A stretch of 10,876 bases of DNA from Angelakisella sp. (GTDB taxonomy: Bacteria > Bacillota > Clostridia > Oscillospirales > Ruminococcaceae). The DNA lies in contig JAAWGY010000052.1 of assembly GCA_022795575.1 (NCBI GenBank), forward strand, positions 1 to 10,876. Reading direction: 5' to 3'. The position numbers were made by a program, and so were the translations under genes. Below, piece by piece: positions 1 to 6,419 of this stretch. The notes beneath the pieces are model-generated. The model was not told where the DNA came from, ran no database searches, and saw only the letters and a program-made list of their open reading frames with translations. Within the stretch, counting starts at the first letter, position 1. Every line of letters starts with the position of its first letter.

Positions 1-38
1 TCGTGCCAAAAACACAAGCCCTGCCGTTATTATAGTCG

Positions 39-134
39 TCCTGGGGAGTTTCGCTCCTGCGGGAGCGACCAGGGCCTGCGCGGCCCTGGACCTGCGGCCC
101 GGTGGCCCGGGCGGGCACATACCTATGGGACAGG
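39..134 (+). repeat. Structured repeat, left copy (stack of hairpins)
   Basis: This non-coding block is matched in inverted orientation at 10779-10876. It holds successive hairpins: stem 51-57/62-68 with loop TGCG, stem 69-76/82-89 (CCAGGGCC/GGCCCTGG), stem 97-102/107-112 (GCCCGG/CCGGGC), and a weaker CCTAT..ACAGG arm at 122-134. The first hairpin differs from the other copy by changes that preserve pairing. The last arm is imperfect here and perfect in the other copy. The block ends about 30 bases before the putative spoIIE promoter. It may be a dispersed palindromic repeat of the REP type or a structured RNA. The family is not recognised. Confidence 0.75.
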
Positions 135-163
135 CTCCCTCTTCTGCCATACGCCCCGCCCAA

Positions 164-197
164 TATGACAAATTTTTCCAGCCGACAAAGCTATCAT
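164..197 (+). promoter_or_regulatory. Putative Spo0A-dependent spoIIE promoter
   Basis: A -35-like ATGACA (165-170) and a -10-like TATCAT (192-197) are separated by 21 bp. This is abnormal for a standard sigma-A promoter, but the B. subtilis Spo0A-activated promoters spoIIE and spoIIG are known for spacers of 21-22 bp. Two TTTGTC motifs resembling half of the 0A box (TTTGTCGAA) lie on the minus strand at 164-172 (TTTGTCATA) and 181-189 (TTTGTCGGC), one over the -35 and one inside the spacer. Each matches the consensus imperfectly, so the assignment rests on the combination of spacing, position and downstream gene. Confidence 0.5.
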
Positions 198-292
198 GGT
201 AAAGGTAACTTTTCAGCTTATGGGGAACGGAACAAAAATAGAACTGCCTCCCAATACCCGGAGGCCTCGAAAAACCAAAGGAGGATCATCCA

Positions 293-2605
293 ATGAGCCG
301 TTCCACCGAAATTACCGGTCTGAAAGGCAAGGACCGCCTCGCGGCAGCCGTGCGGGAAAAAAGCTACCCCCTCCAGTGCCTCTGTTGGGGAACGGTGGGC
401 CTGGTGCTGGCAATGGCCCGGATCCTGGGCGAGCCTGCCCCCTTCGGCGTGGCCCTTGCCGCTGCCCTCCCCTTCCCCCTGGTCCTCCCCGGCGCCATGG
501 GCGCCGCCGCCGGCTACCTCATCAAGGGAGGCATGGGCAAAAGCTTCGCCCTCATGGGCGCCCTCCTCCTTACCGCCAGCGCCCGCTGGGTGGCAGGCCC
601 CCGTTGGGAAAAGCATCGGGGCTGGATGGGACCGCTGCTGGCCGGAGGGATGATCTTCCTGACCGGAGTCGCCCCCATGCTCTACGGCAGCCCCCTGTTT
701 TATGATGTGGTGATGTGGGTGACACAGGTGGTGATGGGCGCCGCCTCCGCCTCGTTTTTGGAGCGGGGCGCCGCCGTGCTCCGCCGGGGCCGCCCCCCCG
801 CCGACCGCCTGGATGCCACCGCCCTCACCGTGATGGGCGCCCTGCTGCTGATGGGCCTGGATTCCGCCGCGGCAGGCGGCGTCACCCTGGGCCGGGCAGC
901 GGCGGTGACAGCCGTCCTCTCCGCCGCCCGGATGGGCGGGGAGGGCCTATCCTCGGGGGCAGGCCTGGTCTGCGGCCTGGCAGTGGGCTTCGCCACCGGG
1001 GACTTTCCCCTCGCCATCACCGTCTATGGCCTGGGAGGAATGCTGGCCGGTATCTTCTCCGCCTTTGGCCGCACCGGCAGCACCATGGCTTTTTTGTTTA
1101 CCTATGGCGCCATCATCGCCATGACGGCAGGCAGCCTCACCGGCTTTGTGGAGGTGGCCCTGGGGGCGTTTCTGTTTTTGATGATCCCCCTGCCCTGGTT
1201 CCGGCTGGGGGCTGCAATGCTCCGCCCGGCTGCCGCTGACGAGGAGGCGGTGAAGCTGGTGGTGGAGGAGCGCCTCCGGGGAGCCGCAGGGGCCCTCCGG
1301 GATGTCTCCCAAACCACCCGGGACGTGGCCCGGCGGCTGGGGGAGCTGGGGGGCGGGGAGCTTTCCGCCGCCTACGACAGGGTGGCGGAAGAGCTGTGCG
1401 TCGGCTGCCTCTACCGGCTTGCCTGCTGGGAGGAGCAGTACGACGGCACCATCCGCACCCTGGCCCGGGGGATGGGCCAGCTGCGCCAGGGCAGGGCCAT
1501 CACCGGGGAGCAGCTCCTGGACGGCCTCTCCCGCTGCCAGCGGCGGGAGGAGATCGCCCGGCTGCTGACGGTGGAATACCGGGCCTGGATCGGCCGGGAG
1601 GACAGCCGCCTGGCCTCTGCCCGCACCCGGTCGGTGGTGACAGACCAGTTCGACGGCCTGGCCCTGGCCCTGGAGGGGATCGGGGAGAGCATCGGGGAGG
1701 TGGGGGCCGGGGACCGGGTGCTTGCCGCCAAGGTGAAGGAGCTGTTCCTGGACGCCCGGATGGAACCCAAAAGCGCCGTCTGCTGGAAAAACCGCCAGGG
1801 CCGGACCATCATCAAGGTGACGGTGCCCCGGTACAAGATGACCCGGGCCGTCCCCGCCGAGCTGATGCGGGAGCTTGCGGCCATTACCGACCTGCGGTTT
1901 GAGTACCCGGTGCTCAGCGACGGGGGCCAGTGGGCCCGGTACACCTTCTACGAGCACGCCCCCTACGCCGCCGAGTACGGGGCCTGCCAGATCATCAGCG
2001 GCGGCAACAAGCTCTGCGGGGACAGCTACCGCTTCCTTACCCTGGAGGGGGGCGCGGCCCACATGGTCCTCTCGGACGGCATGGGCAGCGGCGGCGGTGC
2101 GGCGGTGGATTCCACCATGGCGGCGGCGCTGATCACCCGGCTGCTGGAGGCCGGCCTCAGCTACCAAAGCGCCCTGCACCTGGTAAACTCCGCCCTTTCG
2201 GTAAAGGGCGGGGAGGAGAGCCTGGCCACGGTGGACGGCGTCCGGATCGACCTGTACACCGGCCGGATGGAGCTTTACAAGGCAGGGGCGGCCCCCACCG
2301 TGGCGGTGCGGGAGGGCCGGGCGGTGGAGATCGATTCCACCTCCCTGCCGGCGGGGATCCTAAGCGGGGTGAGCTTTGAGCGCAGCGACCTGACACTGGG
2401 GCTGGGGGATATGGTGATCCTGCTGTCGGACGGGGCCACCACCCAGGGCAGCGGTTGGATTGCCAAAATGGCGGTGGAGGAAAAGCCCCGGGACCTCAAC
2501 GACTTCTGCCGCAAAATCGCCGCCACGGCGCGGCTGCGCCGGGACGACGGCCGGGAGGACGACATCACCGTGCTCTGCTGCCGCCTGGTGAACAACGGCG
2601 CCTGA
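293..2605 (+). CDS. spoIIE: Stage II sporulation protein E (SpoIIE), PP2C-type phosphatase
   Basis: This is the membrane serine phosphatase that dephosphorylates the anti-anti-sigma factor SpoIIAA, releasing sigma-F in the forespore. In B. subtilis it also binds FtsZ at the polar septum. The 770-residue protein is slightly shorter than the roughly 827 residues of B. subtilis SpoIIE. Residues about 30-307 are a run of hydrophobic membrane segments. A central regulatory region includes a Cys motif (C369, C372, C378, W379). The C-terminal PP2C domain shows the metal-binding and catalytic signatures GDSY (D577), SDGMGSG (D595), LLSDG (D713) and REDDITV (D756, D757). The ATG is preceded by an AAAGGAGG ribosome binding site near 279-286. 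The gene stands alone, behind a putative Spo0A-type promoter, and converges on the LysR gene. There is no frameshift or missing motif. Confidence 0.97.
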   Translation: MSRSTEITGLKGKDRLAAAVREKSYPLQCLCWGTVGLVLAMARILGEPAPFGVALAAALPFPLVLPGAMGAAAGYLIKGGMGKSFALMGALLLTASARWVAGPRWEKHRGWMGPLLAGGMIFLTGVAPMLYGSPLFYDVVMWVTQVVMGAASASFLERGAAVLRRGRPPADRLDATALTVMGALLLMGLDSAAAGGVTLGRAAAVTAVLSAARMGGEGLSSGAGLVCGLAVGFATGDFPLAITVYGLGGMLAGIFSAFGRTGSTMAFLFTYGAIIAMTAGSLTGFVEVALGAFLFLMIPLPWFRLGAAMLRPAAADEEAVKLVVEERLRGAAGALRDVSQTTRDVARRLGELGGGELSAAYDRVAEELCVGCLYRLACWEEQYDGTIRTLARGMGQLRQGRAITGEQLLDGLSRCQRREEIARLLTVEYRAWIGREDSRLASARTRSVVTDQFDGLALALEGIGESIGEVGAGDRVLAAKVKELFLDARMEPKSAVCWKNRQGRTIIKVTVPRYKMTRAVPAELMRELAAITDLRFEYPVLSDGGQWARYTFYEHAPYAAEYGACQIISGGNKLCGDSYRFLTLEGGAAHMVLSDGMGSGGGAAVDSTMAAALITRLLEAGLSYQSALHLVNSALSVKGGEESLATVDGVRIDLYTGRMELYKAGAAPTVAVREGRAVEIDSTSLPAGILSGVSFERSDLTLGLGDMVILLSDGATTQGSGWIAKMAVEEKPRDLNDFCRKIAATARLRRDDGREDDITVLCCRLVNNGA

Positions 2606-2623
2606 GAGCCTGGACAGGCTCTC
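2604..2623 (+). terminator. Hairpin between convergent spoIIE and lysR-type genes
   Basis: A perfect 8-bp stem (2604-2611 with 2616-2623, loop GGAC) starts inside the spoIIE stop codon. The only gap it could serve is the 35-base space between the two convergent genes, so it may end transcripts from either side. No T-tract follows on either strand, so it is at best a weak intrinsic terminator. Confidence 0.45.
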
Positions 2624-2640
2624 AGCTTCGCCCCCACAGG

Positions 2641-3564
2641 CTACCGGGCGGAGGAGGCAAGGCTGCGGATATCCGCCAACAGCTCCCGTTCCGCGGCAGT
2701 AAGGGCGTGCTGCCGCAGGTGGATAAAGACCAGCTCGTAGGAGGCCTGGAGGTCCCGGATGGGGAGGTAGCGCACGTCGCTGTTGCCCCGCCGCAGGTTG
2801 GTCAGGTCCAGGCCCACGTAGTAGGCGTCGGTGCCGGTAAGCAGGGCGTACATGGTGGATTTATCGTTGATGACGATGCGCCGCGCCGCGCTCCCGGGAT
2901 CGTAGCCCCGGATGTGGGAGCCGTAAAGGGTGGTTTCAAACTCGTCTTGGACCATGGCCATCCTGGGGTAGGGGGCCAGCTCCGATAGGGACACCTCCGC
3001 CCGGCCCGCCAGGGGGTGCCCTGTCCCCACCTGGAGGTAGACCGGGTGCTTGGACACCGGCACCCAGGCCAGATCCCGGCGCCGGCACTTTTGCAGCACC
3101 GCCTCCCGCTGGCTCTCCTCCACTAAGATAAGCCCCACCGAATAGAGGCCGTCGTAGACGTAGTCGATGACCTTGCCCACCCGCTCCTCGCAGACGCAGA
3201 GGTTGAGGTACTGCCGGTCCTGGTAGCGGCGGTAAAGCTGGATGAGGAGCAGCTCCACAATGACGCAGCGGATGGCGGCAAAGGAGAGCTGCACCACCGG
3301 CAGCTGCTGGTTGGTGTAATACTGCTCCCGCAGCGCGATGTACTGGTCGTTCAGGCGCTGGGCGCGGCGCAAAAATTCCTGGCCCTGGTGGGTGGGCAGC
3401 ACGCCGTTGGGGGTACGGATAAAGAGCTGGAACCCCAGCTCCTCCTCCAGCTCCTTGATGGACCGGCTAAGGGCGGATTGGGAGATAAAAAGGCAGGAGG
3501 CCGCCTTGTTGATGGAGCCGTAACGGGCCACCTCCGCCGCGTAATAGATGTGGTGGATGTTCAA
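2641..3564 (-). CDS. LysR-family transcriptional regulator
   Basis: A 307-residue DNA-binding regulator of normal LysR length. The N-terminal winged helix-turn-helix (about residues 1-60) reads MNIHHIYYAAEVARYGS and continues through SQSALSRSIKELEEELG, the family's recognition helix region. The rest is the effector-binding domain. The start is taken as TTG at 3564, because a purine-rich ribosome binding site (GGAGGGAGG) lies about 7 bases upstream and the family usually begins with this motif. A longer reading from TTG at 3594 would translate the ribosome binding site itself. The gene has its own consensus promoter. LysR regulators often act on a divergent neighbour, but the adjacent operon runs in the same direction, so target and co-inducer cannot be inferred. 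Confidence 0.92.
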   Translation of the reverse strand: MNIHHIYYAAEVARYGSINKAASCLFISQSALSRSIKELEEELGFQLFIRTPNGVLPTHQGQEFLRRAQRLNDQYIALREQYYTNQQLPVVQLSFAAIRCVIVELLLIQLYRRYQDRQYLNLCVCEERVGKVIDYVYDGLYSVGLILVEESQREAVLQKCRRRDLAWVPVSKHPVYLQVGTGHPLAGRAEVSLSELAPYPRMAMVQDEFETTLYGSHIRGYDPGSAARRIVINDKSTMYALLTGTDAYYVGLDLTNLRRGNSDVRYLPIRDLQASYELVFIHLRQHALTAAERELLADIRSLASSAR

Positions 3565-3612
3565 CCTCGGCCCTCCCTCCTCTCCTTGGCGCAAATGGCC
3601 GGCGATATCCAG

Positions 3613-3642
3613 ATTATATCATAGTGGAATTGCTTCTGTCAA
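3613..3642 (-). promoter_or_regulatory. Consensus sigma-A promoter of the LysR gene
   Basis: On the minus strand, TTGACA (3637-3642) and TATAAT (3613-3618) are both perfect matches, separated by 18 bp. Transcription would start near 3606, about 40 bases before the TTG start chosen for the LysR gene. The match supports independent expression from the upstream operon. Confidence 0.85.
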
Positions 3643-3694
3643 TCGGCGGGGGAGAGGCCCCGGGCCGGTGCCCAGGGGGCAAAGCGAAATACAG

Positions 3695-3731
3695 CGGCAG
3701 GGCCGGTGCACCTTTGGCACAGGCCCTGCCG
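3695..3731 (-). terminator. Hairpin terminator after the padR-pspC operon
   Basis: A perfect 10-bp outer stem (3695-3704 with 3722-3731, CGGCAGGGCC/GGCCCTGCCG) encloses a smaller GTGC/GCAC stem. It lies 23 bases past the stop codon of the PspC-domain gene in the minus direction. It is followed on that strand by CTGTATTTCGCTTT, a weak U-rich tail, so termination may be partial. Confidence 0.6.
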
Positions 3732-3753
3732 TGATGTTATCGGTATCTGGTGG

Positions 3754-3948
3754 TCAGTACGGCTTATCCGGCAGCACCACCGCGCAGATGATGTAGGCCC
3801 ACAGCCCCAGGGAGCACCCCGCCAACGCGGCGATGAGCCAAACCAAACGAACGACGGTGACATCCACGCTCAGGTACTCCGCCACCCCCAGGCAGACGCC
3901 GCAGAGCTTGCGCCCCTGGCGGACCCGGTACAGCTTCCTTGGTTCCAT
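3754..3948 (-). CDS. PspC-domain small membrane protein
   Basis: A 64-residue protein consisting of one PspC domain. It has a basic N-terminus, then KLCGVCLGVAEYLSVDVTVVRLVW (residues 14-37 region) with the family's G-V-x-x-G-x-A-x-Y-x pattern, then a transmembrane segment (about 35-60) ending VVLPDKPY. PspC proteins sit in the membrane and take part in envelope-stress responses. Stand-alone copies in Firmicutes are mostly uncharacterised. ATG at 3948 is chosen because AAAGGAG lies 8 bases upstream. A GTG at 3957 would almost touch that site. It is the last gene of the padR operon, 31 bases after the YccF gene, and is followed by a hairpin. Confidence 0.88.
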   Translation of the reverse strand: MEPRKLYRVRQGRKLCGVCLGVAEYLSVDVTVVRLVWLIAALAGCSLGLWAYIICAVVLPDKPY

Positions 3949-3979
3949 CGTAATCACTCCTTTTCGTTATTGGGCTAAG

Positions 3980-4351
3980 CTACCACCGCCCGGACACCAC
4001 GCCGGTGGAAAAGGGCATCAGCGAAAGCTTAGCCAGCTTAAAGCACTGCATCCCAAAGGGGATGCCGATAATGGTGACGCAAAAGACACACCCGGTGGCG
4101 GCGGCCTGGATGGCCAGGGGCAGGCCGCTTACCGCCAGCCACAGGAGGTTGAGGAAAAAGGACCCCAGCCCCCCGCCGTAGACCACCTCCTTGCCAAAGG
4201 GGAAGAAGGCAAGGCCCGCCAGCTTAAAGCACTGCATCCCAATGGGGATGCCGATGATGGTGACACACCACAGCAGCCCTGCCAGCACCCACCCCAGGCC
4301 CAGCCACAGCCCCCCGAAGAGGAACCAGATGAGATTTCCCAAGCACGACAT
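3980..4351 (-). CDS. YccF-domain inner membrane protein (two tandem YccF units)
   Basis: A 123-residue, very hydrophobic protein made of two tandem YccF-type units. Each unit has a hydrophobic segment followed by the signature CVTIIGIP(I/F)GMQCFKLA (residues about 29-45 and 91-107). The YccF family is of unknown function and membrane located. The ATG at 4351 has an AGGAGG ribosome binding site. The gene lies 12 bases after the DUF4097 gene in the same operon. The DNA encoding the two signatures is unusually alike: 45 of 47 bases match between 4032-4078 and 4218-4264, in the same frame. Confidence 0.88.
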   Translation of the reverse strand: MSCLGNLIWFLFGGLWLGLGWVLAGLLWCVTIIGIPIGMQCFKLAGLAFFPFGKEVVYGGGLGSFFLNLLWLAVSGLPLAIQAAATGCVFCVTIIGIPFGMQCFKLAKLSLMPFSTGVVSGRW

Positions 4352-4363
4352 CGCAAAACCTCC

Positions 4364-5200
4364 TTACCGGGTAAACTGGACGTCCACCGTCCCCATGCCG
4401 CTGTTTATGGTGAAGAAATTGTCCACCGCCCCGGAGCTGACCGTCATGCTGCCCCCCAGGCCGCCGCATTCATGTCTGCCAAAGGTGATGGTGCCCATGC
4501 CGGCGGTGGCGGTGCAGCCGTAGTCGTCCTCGGCGCCGTTCAGCAGCAGCGAGGCGGAGCCCATTCCGCAGTCGATGTCACAGTCCCCGGTGAGGGCGCC
4601 GTCCAGCGTCAGGCTGCCCATCCCAACCTGGATGCTGCAATCCCGGGAGAAGAAGTCCCCCATCACCACCGAGGCCATCCCCACATCGATGGAGGACTCC
4701 ATGGCGCTAAGGCCGTCGGTGGTAAGGTTGCCCATCCCCATGCTGATCTCCAGCTCTTGGGCTGTCCAGCCCTTGGGGACGGTGATATCCACCAGGGGGG
4801 CGTGGTCCTCCCAATTCCGGGGGAGGCTCATGTGGGGACCAAAGCTATCCGTGTCGCAGCGGATCCGCCAAGTGTTCCCCTTTAGCTCGGTGACGAAGCG
4901 CTTGGCGTTTACATCCTTGGCCCGGATGTGGAACCCGTCCCCCTCCCGGATGGTGACGTTCATGGTTTGCAGCTCAAAATCCAGGCTCTGGACCTCCCCC
5001 ACGGGGTAGTTGGCCTCCACCGTGTCCCGGCCCCAAATGGGGGAGCCCCGGCTGACAAACCGGAAGGCGGGGAGATCGGTGGGGGAAAGGTAGAGGTCGG
5101 CGGGGCGGGCCCCGGTCATCACCCCGATGACCCCCAGCAGCAGCCCCAGGCCGATGCAGATTGCGGCGGCGCCGCAGAGGACGCGGTAAACGATGCTCAT
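4364..5200 (-). CDS. DUF4097-family beta-repeat protein with N-terminal membrane anchor
   Basis: A 278-residue protein. Residues about 7-29 form a single hydrophobic segment (signal anchor). The remainder is a repetitive beta-rich domain of the DUF4097 (putative adhesin/lia-like) type. Gly-Met-Gly turns recur near residues 155, 174 (GMA), 193, 212, 234 and 268. The first four are exactly 19 residues apart, as expected for coils of a beta-solenoid. Proteins of this family accompany PadR regulators and HAAS/DUF1700 proteins in Firmicutes and are thought to take part in envelope sensing; no biochemical role can be read here. The start codon overlaps the stop of the upstream gene by 4 bases (ATGA), indicating translational coupling. 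Confidence 0.85.
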   Translation of the reverse strand: MSIVYRVLCGAAAICIGLGLLLGVIGVMTGARPADLYLSPTDLPAFRFVSRGSPIWGRDTVEANYPVGEVQSLDFELQTMNVTIREGDGFHIRAKDVNAKRFVTELKGNTWRIRCDTDSFGPHMSLPRNWEDHAPLVDITVPKGWTAQELEISMGMGNLTTDGLSAMESSIDVGMASVVMGDFFSRDCSIQVGMGSLTLDGALTGDCDIDCGMGSASLLLNGAEDDYGCTATAGMGTITFGRHECGGLGGSMTVSSGAVDNFFTINSGMGTVDVQFTR

Positions 5201-5910
5201 TGGTTGTTACCTCCTTTTTTGTGGAAGGGCTTGCGGCAAAGCTCCACAAGCCAGCGGAAAACAACGGGGATGACATGGCAGGCAATCCAGAGGAGGGCGG
5301 CCAGCGCCAGCAGCCCCACCCCGGCGGCAAGGAGCCCGCCGCCCAGGGCCAGGATCCGCTGGCCGATGGTGATGAGGGGGGCGGTGACTGCGGCCCATAC
5401 GGTGAGGATCCCGGTGCCCAGCAGCGCCGCCACCACAGCCACAGCGGCCACTACGACCCCAATGACGGCGGCGCCAATGCCGATGACGACACCCATCAGC
5501 GCCACCAGCAGGGCCAGCCAGATGGGGGAGGTCAGGAGGATTAGCACCACCACCAGGGCGGTGCCGCAGCCGCTGTTGCTTGTGGCCGGGGGCGGGCTGC
5601 CGGGGGTTTGGTAGTAGGAGCTGGGGTTGGTGGTGTAGGTCTGGCGCCCCTGGCCGGGCTGGTACTGGGGGCCAGGGCGGTACTGGTACTGGCTGTCCGG
5701 CTGGTAGCCGGGGTTGCGCTGGGCAAAGTCCTCCTTGATGGTCCGGGCCACCTCCTCGGGGCTGCCCAGGTCCCGGATCACCGCGTCGGCGTTCTCCTCC
5801 CCGGCGTCGGCAAAGTATTCGTCGTAAAACTTCAGGGCGCAGACCCGCTCCTCCGGGGGGAGGGAGACAAGCTGCTGGGCCAGGCGGTACATGAATTCCT
5901 GTTTTGTCAT
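5197..5910 (-). CDS. DUF1700/HAAS-domain multi-pass membrane protein
   Basis: A 237-residue protein. Residues 1-65 form the helical HAAS-like domain (MTKQEFMYRLAQQL, then LPPEERVCALKFYDEYFADA and LGSPEEVARTI). A Pro/Gln/Tyr-rich linker (about 66-112) follows. Long hydrophobic stretches between 115 and 220 carry about four transmembrane segments, and the tail is basic. HAAS/DUF1700 proteins are typically encoded next to PadR regulators and are believed to be their membrane partners; a signal from membrane to repressor is inferred. The ATG at 5910 overlaps the padR stop by 4 bases and has GGAGG upstream. It also overlaps the DUF4097 gene by 4 bases, so three genes are translationally coupled. 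Confidence 0.88.
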   Translation of the reverse strand: MTKQEFMYRLAQQLVSLPPEERVCALKFYDEYFADAGEENADAVIRDLGSPEEVARTIKEDFAQRNPGYQPDSQYQYRPGPQYQPGQGRQTYTTNPSSYYQTPGSPPPATSNSGCGTALVVVLILLTSPIWLALLVALMGVVIGIGAAVIGVVVAAVAVVAALLGTGILTVWAAVTAPLITIGQRILALGGGLLAAGVGLLALAALLWIACHVIPVVFRWLVELCRKPFHKKGGNNQ

Positions 5911-6242
5911 TGGTCAGATCCTCCATCTGGGGCGGACGGGGCGTAAAAGACCCGGTCCAGCTTGGATTTGTAATCCTCCCACCCGGTCAGGGACTCGGCC
6001 AGGAGTGCGCGGCCTTTTGGGGTGATGCGGTAGTAGCGCCGGTTGCGCCCCGCAAAGGCCTGGTCATAGACATCAAGGCAGCCATCCTTTTGGAGCCGCC
6101 GCAGGACGGGGTAGAGGGTAGATTCCGAAACCTCCATTACAGAGCGGATATCCTGGGTGATCTTATACCCATAGGTGCCGTCCCGGGCCACGACTGAAAG
6201 GACGATGGCGTCCATCAGTGCTGCGCTGGGGGTGATTGTCAT
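5907..6242 (-). CDS. PadR-family transcriptional repressor
   Basis: A 111-residue single-domain PadR regulator. The winged-helix core is typical: ALMDAIVLSVVARDGTYGY (about 8-26), the recognition segment SESTLYPVLRRLQKDG (39-54), and the wing GRNRRYYRITPKGRALL (65-81). PadR proteins bind palindromic operators as dimers and commonly repress their own operon, releasing DNA on ligand or partner binding. ATG at 6242 is chosen because AAAGGAG lies 7 bases upstream and the family usually starts a few residues before this helix. The open frame extends upstream to 6395 but would run through the promoter. It is the first gene of the five-gene operon and its promoter contains a matching palindrome. Confidence 0.93.
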   Translation of the reverse strand: MTITPSAALMDAIVLSVVARDGTYGYKITQDIRSVMEVSESTLYPVLRRLQKDGCLDVYDQAFAGRNRRYYRITPKGRALLAESLTGWEDYKSKLDRVFYAPSAPDGGSDQ

Positions 6243-6275
6243 AATGCCGCTCCTTTCACAATATTGTTGCTGTGC

Positions 6276-6308
6276 TAATATTATATGCGATATAATATTA
6301 TATGTCAA
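6276..6308 (-). promoter_or_regulatory. padR operon promoter with embedded palindromic operator
   Basis: On the minus strand, a perfect TTGACA (6303-6308) and perfect TATAAT (6280-6285) are separated by 17 bp. A perfect palindrome with 11-bp arms and a 3-bp centre (6276-6286, GCG, 6290-6300) covers the -10 and most of the spacer. This AT-rich patch stands out from its GC-rich surroundings. A dimer bound here would block RNA polymerase, so it is the likely operator for the adjacent PadR repressor. Promoter and palindrome are seen directly; binding by PadR is inferred. Confidence 0.88.
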
Positions 6309-6343
6309 TAGGGTATTCCCAAAAATCGCGGTTTTTCCCGGCC

Positions 6344-6393
6344 ACAACAAAAAGGCACCGGCCAAGCCCCCGAATATGGGCTTGGCCGATGCC
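6344..6393 (-). terminator. Rho-independent terminator of the chemoreceptor gene
   Basis: A 16-bp stem (6354-6369 with 6378-6393; one G-U pair in RNA) has an 8-base loop. On the minus strand it is followed by TTTTTGTTGT (6353-6344). It starts 26 bases after the chemoreceptor stop codon and insulates the padR operon promoter from upstream transcription. Confidence 0.92.
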
Positions 6394-6419
6394 AAAGGTG
6401 CAGCCGCGGTGGCCGCCGG

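Noticed and set aside
1..38. Possible gene end or promoter at the left edge
   Set aside because: No coding frame, tRNA or promoter pair is recognisable in these few bases.
947..2179. 410-codon open frame on the minus strand within spoIIE
   Set aside because: It is antisense to the spoIIE phosphatase region, low-complexity and without a ribosome binding site or recognisable domain.
3833..4885. 350-codon open frame on the plus strand
   Set aside because: It runs antisense across three well-supported minus-strand genes (PspC, YccF, DUF4097) and is rich in His, Pro and Gln as expected of a shadow frame.
6243..6395. N-terminal extension of PadR
   Set aside because: It would translate the promoter, operator and part of the intergenic region. 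The ribosome binding site and family alignment place the start at 6242.
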